From CAYVMD01 sp964452465 (GTDB taxonomy: Bacteria; Armatimonadota; JACIXR01), in contig CAYVMD010000064.1 in assembly GCA_964452465.1 (NCBI GenBank), forward strand, positions 1-9,682: DNA of 9,682 nt, in the 5' to 3' direction. The position numbers and the translations under genes were made by a program. Of this stretch, positions 5,818-9,682 are shown in pieces (position 1 is the first letter of the stretch; each line of letters opens with the position of its first letter). The notes under the pieces were generated by a model. The model had not been told where the DNA came from and did no database searches. It worked only from the letters and a program-made list of their open reading frames with translations.

Positions 5818-6143
5818 TTTTCCTCCGGCAGATTTCCTAAAAATCTGCTGATCTTCTCCATCTCCAAGGGCTCTATCACCGCGAATAACAATTCCAAAGC
5901 CAGAAGCCAAAGCATTATTATCATTTCATCCGAGGGGCTTTCCAGAACCCTCATTAGGAAATCCTTCACTATCTCCTCATAGGAGGAAGAGGCTTCGTAA
6001 ATATCGAACCTTCCCTCTCTCTTCTCCGGTATAAAGCCTTCGTAAAACTCATCGAGGAATTTCCGCACATTCGCGGGCGTTGCGTGTTCCAACCTTCTTC
6101 CAAACTCCCTCCTTACTATCTCCTTGAACTCCTCTATTCTCAT
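5814..6143 (-). CDS. small protein of unknown function at the end of the phosphofructokinase operon
   Basis: A 109-residue protein, mostly helical by eye. It has a charged N-terminus (MRIEEFKEIVRREFGRRLEH, 1-20), a middle with NVRKFLDEFYEGFIPEKREG (25-44), and a strongly hydrophobic stretch at 73-91 (EMIIMLWLLALELLFAVIE). That stretch could be one membrane helix or a buried helix. ATG at 6143 overlaps the TGA of the phosphofructokinase gene in an ATGA junction. The same frame stays open upstream to 6455, but that part reads antiphase through the kinase gene and gives a low-complexity Gly/Ser/Arg sequence, so I reject the longer start. The nearest Shine-Dalgarno-like bases (GAGG) are ~11 bases upstream, so coupling to the gene before it probably drives translation. 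I recognise no family. Its place suggests a link to sugar-phosphate metabolism, which is only inference. Confidence 0.75.
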   Translation of the reverse strand: MRIEEFKEIVRREFGRRLEHATPANVRKFLDEFYEGFIPEKREGRFDIYEASSSYEEIVKDFLMRVLESPSDEMIIMLWLLALELLFAVIEPLEMEKISRFLGNLPEEN

Positions 6144-7099
6144 AGGGAGAGTATCCTCGCTATCTGAAATCTTGTCAAGTCTATTTCTTTCTCCAAGCCC
6201 TCCAGTTCCTCCAAGCGGTGGACTACCACTTCTTCCCTTTTCATTCCCAGCAGATATCCGAACTTCCCCTCCAGTACCATTTTCGCCGCCTGGAAACCCA
6301 AAAGACTCCCTAAGACCCTGTCCCTCGCGGAGGGACTTCCACCCCTCTGGGCATAACCCACCACGCTGCTCCTCGTTTCCAACCCCGTTCTCTCCCATAT
6401 CAGCCTTGCTATCTCCTCCGCCTTGCCTGCTCCCTCTGCCACCACTACCAAGCATGACCTCTTGCCCCTTCTCTTCCCTTCCTTTATCCTCTCTATCAAT
6501 TCCTCTGCCTTGAACTCCATCTCCGGGATGATTATGAATTCCGCCCCTCCTGCTAAACCCACCTCCAGAGCGATGAAGCCTCTGTCCCTTCCCATCACCT
6601 CCACTACGAATATTCGTTCATAGGAGGAGGCAGTATCCCTTATCTTATCTATTATCCCCAAAGCGGTGTTCACCGCGGTATCAAATCCGATGGTCGGATC
6701 CACTCCAGGCACATCGTTGTCTATTGTGGAGGCGATCTGAACAACGGGGACTCCCCAGGCCTTATGCAAGGCTATAGCCCCCTTTAGCGTTCCATTGCCT
6801 CCGATTATCACCAAAGCGTCTATCCCTGCCCTTTTTAGGTTTTCCACCGCTCTTTCTTGGTTCTCTTTTTCCTTGAACTCCTCCGCCCTTGTGGTTCCCA
6901 ATATCGTTCCTCCCAAATTTATTATCCCGCCCACTGACCCCAATTGCATCTCCTCCATATATCCCTCCATCAAGCCCAAATATCCCTTTTTTATACCTAC
7001 CACCTCTGCTCCCTGGGATATCGCAGTCCGGACAACCGCCCTTATTGTGGCGTTCATTCCGGGGGCATCCCCTCCACTGGTCAATACCCCTATCCGCAT
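6140..7099 (-). CDS. pfkA: 6-phosphofructokinase, ATP-type with altered donor-site residues
   Basis: A 319-residue PfkA-family enzyme, the usual bacterial length, expected to phosphorylate fructose 6-phosphate to fructose 1,6-bisphosphate in the cytoplasm. Landmarks: GGDAPGMNA at 9-17, GGT at 63-65, GGNGT at 100-104, STIDND at 124-129 with catalytic Asp127, IGFDTA at 137-142, MGR at 169-171, AGG at 183-185, and QRGGSPSARDR at 251-261. Gly103 matches E. coli Gly104, as expected for ATP use. Asn102 replaces the Asp of the common GGDGS motif, and Ala123-Ser124 replaces the common Pro-Gly. Phosphoryl donor use, or whether the enzyme is catalytic or regulatory, is therefore open. ATG at 7099 lies one base after the PfkB-type kinase stop, with GAGGGTGAT directly upstream. 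It is clearly paralogous to the PfkA protein encoded at 8054-9079. The family call is very secure; the donor is inferred. Confidence 0.95.
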   Translation of the reverse strand: MRIGVLTSGGDAPGMNATIRAVVRTAISQGAEVVGIKKGYLGLMEGYMEEMQLGSVGGIINLGGTILGTTRAEEFKEKENQERAVENLKRAGIDALVIIGGNGTLKGAIALHKAWGVPVVQIASTIDNDVPGVDPTIGFDTAVNTALGIIDKIRDTASSYERIFVVEVMGRDRGFIALEVGLAGGAEFIIIPEMEFKAEELIERIKEGKRRGKRSCLVVVAEGAGKAEEIARLIWERTGLETRSSVVGYAQRGGSPSARDRVLGSLLGFQAAKMVLEGKFGYLLGMKREEVVVHRLEELEGLEKEIDLTRFQIARILSL

Positions 7100-7100
7100 A

Positions 7101-8057
7101 TCACCCTCGCTCCCTCAGAAACATCCTCACGCTCCTCAAAGTGGGCAATCCTCTTATCGCTCCTCTCTTGGTGCAGGTAAGGGCTCCCACCGCATTGGCG
7201 AATCTCGCTATCTCCTCTGCCCTATCCTCGAAGTTATCCCTGTCCTCCAGAAGGCGAAAGAGCATTCCCGCGACGAACCCATCCCCAGCCCCCGTCGTAT
7301 CCACCACCCTCACCCGGAAACCCTCCACACACCCTTCGCCTTTCCCGTGCTTGTAATAGCAACCCTTCTCACCCAATGTTACCATGACTAGGCGTTTCCC
7401 TTCTCTTAGTATCTCCTCGCTCCCCTCCTCTATGTCCTTCCCTGTTAAGAATTCCACCTCCTCCCCGCTCAATTTCACCACATCTGCGTATCTCAACCCT
7501 AACCTGATGCCTTCTTTAGCCTCCCCCTCGCTTCTCCAAAGGGAGAGCCTCAGATTGGGATCATAAGAGATTAGAAGCCCAGAGGAGGAAGCAACCTCCA
7601 GTGCTTTCAGGGTGGCGGAACGGGAGGGTTCGTTTATCAAGGAGATGGAACCAAAATGAAAGATCTTCCCCTGTTTGATGTAATCCTCCTCTATCTCCTC
7701 CGGCGCAAGCATCATATCTGCTCCCGGGTTTCTGAAGAAGACGAAATCCCTCTCTCCTTCCTGGGTGAGGGAAACGAAGGCGAGGGTAGTTCTATATTCT
7801 TCGCTCATCCGAAGGTAGGAGGTATCAACCCCGCATCTTTTCAAGGTCTCTTTGATGAAGAATCCGAAGGGGTCGTTCCCCACTTTCCCGATGAAGCCGA
7901 CCTTTGCCCCTAATTTCCCCAATCCGCTGGCGACATTGGCGGGGGCACCTCCTGCCGCTTTAAAAAAGCCGGGGGCTTGCCACAAGGCAAGCCCCCGCCT
8001 CAGGGAAACGAAATCTATAAGCGCCTCCCCTAATACGACGAAATCCACCATTCTCAC
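7101..8057 (-). CDS. PfkB-family sugar kinase, probable fructokinase
   Basis: A 318-residue ribokinase/PfkB-fold kinase. The sugar-binding signature GGAPANVA is at 36-43, GNDPFG at 60-65, DPNLRLSLW at 166-174 and LSGEEVEFLTG at 196-206. The ATP/anion-hole signature DTTGAGDGF is at 253-261, with Asp259 as the likely catalytic base. The LGEALIDF start and the DPNLR..LW and SxxEVEFLTG blocks are typical of bacterial fructokinases, so fructose + ATP to fructose 6-phosphate is the best guess. Other 2-keto sugars are possible. The GTG at 8057 overlaps the preceding TGA (GTGA); an ATG two codons in (8051) is an alternative. No ribosome binding site is well placed, as GGAGG lies 19 bases away, so translation is probably coupled. 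It sits between two phosphofructokinase genes, which could consume its product. A strong terminator-like hairpin lies in its first 100 bases. Confidence 0.92.
   Translation of the reverse strand: MRMVDFVVLGEALIDFVSLRRGLALWQAPGFFKAAGGAPANVASGLGKLGAKVGFIGKVGNDPFGFFIKETLKRCGVDTSYLRMSEEYRTTLAFVSLTQEGERDFVFFRNPGADMMLAPEEIEEDYIKQGKIFHFGSISLINEPSRSATLKALEVASSSGLLISYDPNLRLSLWRSEGEAKEGIRLGLRYADVVKLSGEEVEFLTGKDIEEGSEEILREGKRLVMVTLGEKGCYYKHGKGEGCVEGFRVRVVDTTGAGDGFVAGMLFRLLEDRDNFEDRAEEIARFANAVGALTCTKRGAIRGLPTLRSVRMFLRERG
7962..7997 (-). terminator. terminator-like hairpin plus T6 inside the PfkB-family kinase gene
   Basis: On the sense strand, CGGGGGCTTGCC (7997-7986) and GGCAAGCCCCCG (7981-7970) form a perfect 12-bp GC-rich stem around a TTGT loop. 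Two bases later comes TTTTTT (7967-7962). This is the layout of an intrinsic terminator pointing the same way as the gene, about 60 bases inside it. It is read in frame as RGLALWQAPGFF (residues 21-32). It could attenuate the operon when translation stalls, or be a chance product of codon choice. Confidence 0.5.
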
Positions 8058-9079
8058 TTGAACAGGGTTTTGAATTCCTCCAATAGTTGGGGAGGAACGG
8101 TCTTGGTCTTGCCCACCGCTTCCTCCAGGTCAACACTCACTATTTCCTGCCCCCTCAAGGCGGCCATCTTGCCGAATTCCCCATTGTGCACCATATCGAC
8201 CGCTTTCAGCCCCACCCGCGTCGCTAATATGCGGTCGAATAGGGTGGGGGCACCTCCCCTCTGAATATGTCCTATCTGTGCCCAACGCGTTTCATAGCCT
8301 GTTCTCTTCTCGATTTCCCTCCCCAACCAACTTGCTACTTGCCTTTCCCTCAGGATCTTGTGTCCGAAAGCGTCTACCCTTACCTCTTCCTCCTCTTCCG
8401 GAGGCAATTCCACTCCTTCCGATGCTACCACTATAGCGTAGGGCTTCCCCCTCTCCCTTACTTTCTTTATGTGTTCCACCAATTTATCCATATTTAGGGG
8501 TTCTTCGGGGATGAGGACATAATCCGCTCCTCCAGCGACCGCGGTATAGAGGGCAACCCAGCCAGCGTGCCTTCCCATAACCTCGAAAACCATCACCCTG
8601 AAGTGGGAACGGGCGGTATCCTTCAAGCGTTCCATGGCATCCATGGCTACGCTTACAGCGGAGTCAAAGCCGAAGGTGGCATCGGTGGCGGAGAGGTCAT
8701 TGTCCATCGTCTTGGGCACGCCAACGACGGGCACTCCTCGCTTGTACAGTTCCTTCGCCACGGTGAGGGTATCATCCCCGCCTATTGCTATTAGAGCATC
8801 CAGCCCCAACTCCTTGAAGTTCTGTATGCACTTCTCCATGTCCTCCTCTTTCTTCAGGGGGTTGGTGCGGGATGTGAAGAGGATCGTCCCTCCCTTGGAT
8901 ATTATCTCCTCCACATCCTCCAGTTTAAGGGGAACCGTGTCCTTGTTTAGGAGACCTGCCCATCCCGCTTTAATCCCTATCACCTCGTCTCCGTAGTCAA
9001 GCGCTCTATAAACGACCGCCCTTATAGCGGGGTTCAATCCAGGGCAATCGCCTCCGCCTGTCAAAACTCCGATACGCAT
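8054..9079 (-). CDS. pfp: 6-phosphofructokinase, probably pyrophosphate-dependent
   Basis: A 341-residue PfkA-superfamily enzyme, slightly longer than typical ATP enzymes. Landmarks: GGDCPGLN at 9-16, SRTNP at 70-74, GGDDT at 100-104, PKTMDND at 122-128 with catalytic Asp126, FGFDSA at 136-141, MGRHAGW at 168-174, AGGAD at 182-186, and HIQRGGAPTLFDR at 271-283. In this superfamily, Asp at the second D of GGDD (Gly104 in E. coli) together with Lys in PKT (position 124 in E. coli) is the recognised mark of pyrophosphate-using enzymes; both are here. PPi + fructose 6-phosphate to fructose 1,6-bisphosphate + Pi, reversible, is therefore likely (EC 2.7.1.90). The short length and the PKTMDND..TFGFDSAV block recall group III enzymes such as those of actinobacteria. 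ATG at 9079 has an AGGAGGTGA ribosome binding site. First gene of the cassette, with its own likely promoter. Confidence 0.93.
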   Translation of the reverse strand: MRIGVLTGGGDCPGLNPAIRAVVYRALDYGDEVIGIKAGWAGLLNKDTVPLKLEDVEEIISKGGTILFTSRTNPLKKEEDMEKCIQNFKELGLDALIAIGGDDTLTVAKELYKRGVPVVGVPKTMDNDLSATDATFGFDSAVSVAMDAMERLKDTARSHFRVMVFEVMGRHAGWVALYTAVAGGADYVLIPEEPLNMDKLVEHIKKVRERGKPYAIVVASEGVELPPEEEEEVRVDAFGHKILRERQVASWLGREIEKRTGYETRWAQIGHIQRGGAPTLFDRILATRVGLKAVDMVHNGEFGKMAALRGQEIVSVDLEEAVGKTKTVPPQLLEEFKTLFK

Positions 9080-9108
9080 AACATTTCACCTCCTATACTT
9101 TTTCCCTA

Positions 9109-9138
9109 ATTATACCCCTCCCTTGCTTCCAAATACAA
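9109..9138 (-). promoter_or_regulatory. probable sigma70-type promoter for the phosphofructokinase operon
   Basis: On the minus strand TTGTAT (9138-9133) and a perfect TATAAT (9114-9109) are separated by 18 bases, the same spacing as the strong promoter at 5788-5817. Transcription would start near 9102, giving a leader of ~23 bases that carries the AGGAGGTGA ribosome binding site. No hairpin followed by a T-run lies between the hpf stop and this site, so read-through from hpf may add to expression. Confidence 0.65.
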
Positions 9139-9143
9139 TAGGT

Positions 9144-9638
9144 TTATTCTACCTCTATTAAGCCGTAGCCTTCTCCCCTTCTTCTGTAGACGAGGGCGAT
9201 TTTCCCGGTACGGGTATTTTTGAACAGGAAGAAATCGTGCCCCAGTAATTCCATTTGATCTATCGCTTCTCCTTCGTCCATTACCTCCAAGGTTATGGAT
9301 TTTCTGCGGACGATGGGGGGTTCCTCCACGAGGACGAGTTTCTCCCCTCTTGCTTTTCTCTGCAGTTTTTCCTTGAACCTCTTCAATTGCCTTTCCAACT
9401 TATCCACCACCGTATCTATGGAGGCGTACATGTCGTTCGACCTTTCCTCTCCCCTTGCCACGAGTCCGTCTCCCCTCAGGGTGACCTCAACCTTATGCCA
9501 ATTCTTCTCTATGCTCACCACTACCTCTGCCTTTATCAGATCGTCGGAGAACCTTCTTAGTTTACCGAGTTTTTTCTCTATGTAATTTCTTATGGCAGTA
9601 GTAACCTCTATATTCCTCCCCTGGACGAGGATCTGCAT
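9144..9638 (-). CDS. hpf: long-form ribosome hibernation promoting factor
   Basis: A 164-residue protein of the HPF/YfiA (RaiA) family. It binds the 30S decoding region in stationary or stressed cells and, in the long form, pairs ribosomes into inactive 100S dimers. The N-terminal domain (1-~98) shows the family pattern: MQILVQGRNIEVTTAIRNYI, EKKLGKLRRF, VVVSIEKNWHKVEVTLRGDG at 39-58, and YASIDTVVDKLERQLKRFKEK at 71-91. A linker (~98-110) leads to the C-terminal dimerisation domain (~112-164) with EAIDQMELLGHDFFLFKNT at 124-142 and ALVYRRRGEGYGLIE at 148-162. Full length is typical of the long form. ATG at 9638 has AAGAAGG 7 bases upstream. It precedes the phosphofructokinase operon by 64 bases, so energy-state genes sit together, though the promoter between them suggests partly separate control. 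Very secure call. Confidence 0.97.
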   Translation of the reverse strand: MQILVQGRNIEVTTAIRNYIEKKLGKLRRFSDDLIKAEVVVSIEKNWHKVEVTLRGDGLVARGEERSNDMYASIDTVVDKLERQLKRFKEKLQRKARGEKLVLVEEPPIVRRKSITLEVMDEGEAIDQMELLGHDFFLFKNTRTGKIALVYRRRGEGYGLIEVE

Positions 9639-9682
9639 ATGCGAACCTTCTTTTTAAGAGGTAGGCGCCGTCCCCTTTCGGG
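9639..9682 (-). other. structured leader fragment upstream of hpf, cut by window edge
   Basis: These 44 bases are the leader of hpf. Reading on the minus strand from the edge, CCC-GAAA-GGG forms a GNRA-capped mini-hairpin. GACGGCGCCTACC and an A/G-rich ribosome binding region follow. A GNRA stem and GC-rich conserved-looking tail right before hpf suggest the 3' end of a structured RNA, such as the raiA RNA motif known upstream of this gene family. Too little is visible to identify it. Confidence 0.3.

Noticed and set aside
6144..6455. Upstream extension of the 109-residue protein to a 213-residue protein.
   Set aside because: The extra part lies within the phosphofructokinase gene in another frame and gives low-complexity Gly/Ser/Arg sequence. 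The ATGA overlap start is far more plausible.
6795..7391. A 198-codon plus-strand open frame.
   Set aside because: It is antisense to the phosphofructokinase and PfkB kinase genes, has a Pro/Ser/Ile-rich composition typical of a shadow frame, and shows no ribosome binding site or family motif.

Overview
The window comes from a bacterium, and every gene I can support lies on the minus strand, so transcription runs from high to low coordinates. The proteins are rich in Lys, Arg and Glu. Arg is usually encoded by AGG/AGA and Ile often by ATA, at roughly half GC. That style is common in thermophiles and suits an uncultured thermophilic lineage. An Armatimonadota-like origin is a guess from overall flavour only; nothing here is diagnostic of phylum.

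Right part (9682 down to 5814): a long-form ribosome hibernation factor (hpf) is followed, after a good sigma70-type promoter, by a tightly packed sugar-phosphate cassette. Its first gene is a 6-phosphofructokinase with the residues of pyrophosphate-using enzymes. Next come a PfkB-family kinase that looks like a fructokinase, a second 6-phosphofructokinase of ATP-type sequence with altered donor-site residues, and a small unknown protein of 109 residues. Junctions are 4-base overlaps or 1-base gaps, so this is almost certainly one operon. Together the enzymes could take fructose to fructose 6-phosphate and on to fructose 1,6-bisphosphate with two different phosphoryl donors.

Middle (5813 to 5407): a self-contained unit with a TTGACA-N18-TATAAT promoter, a strong ribosome binding site, an 86-residue single-pass membrane protein with a Pro/Gly/Met-rich tail, and a 13-bp hairpin after the stop. 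The upstream gene's stop codon lies inside the -35 element.

Left-middle (5406 to 2398): an unknown 103-residue protein, pheT (phenylalanyl-tRNA synthetase beta subunit, without the usual tRNA-binding insertion and without pheS beside it) and an unknown 223-residue protein, nearly gapless.

Left (2307 to 1): a probable 27-residue membrane peptide with an excellent Shine-Dalgarno sequence, then two overlapping genes for membrane-anchored HD-domain proteins of the HD-GYP type. Each departs from the consensus at a different motif. The second runs off the left edge.

The observations most worth checking are the PPi/ATP phosphofructokinase pair around a sugar kinase, a terminator-like hairpin inside the sugar kinase gene, the tiny peptide before the paired HD proteins, and a structured RNA fragment just upstream of hpf. 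I saw no CRISPR array, tRNA, rRNA, insertion sequence or clear sign of recent transfer. No stretch longer than about 210 bases lacks a gene.
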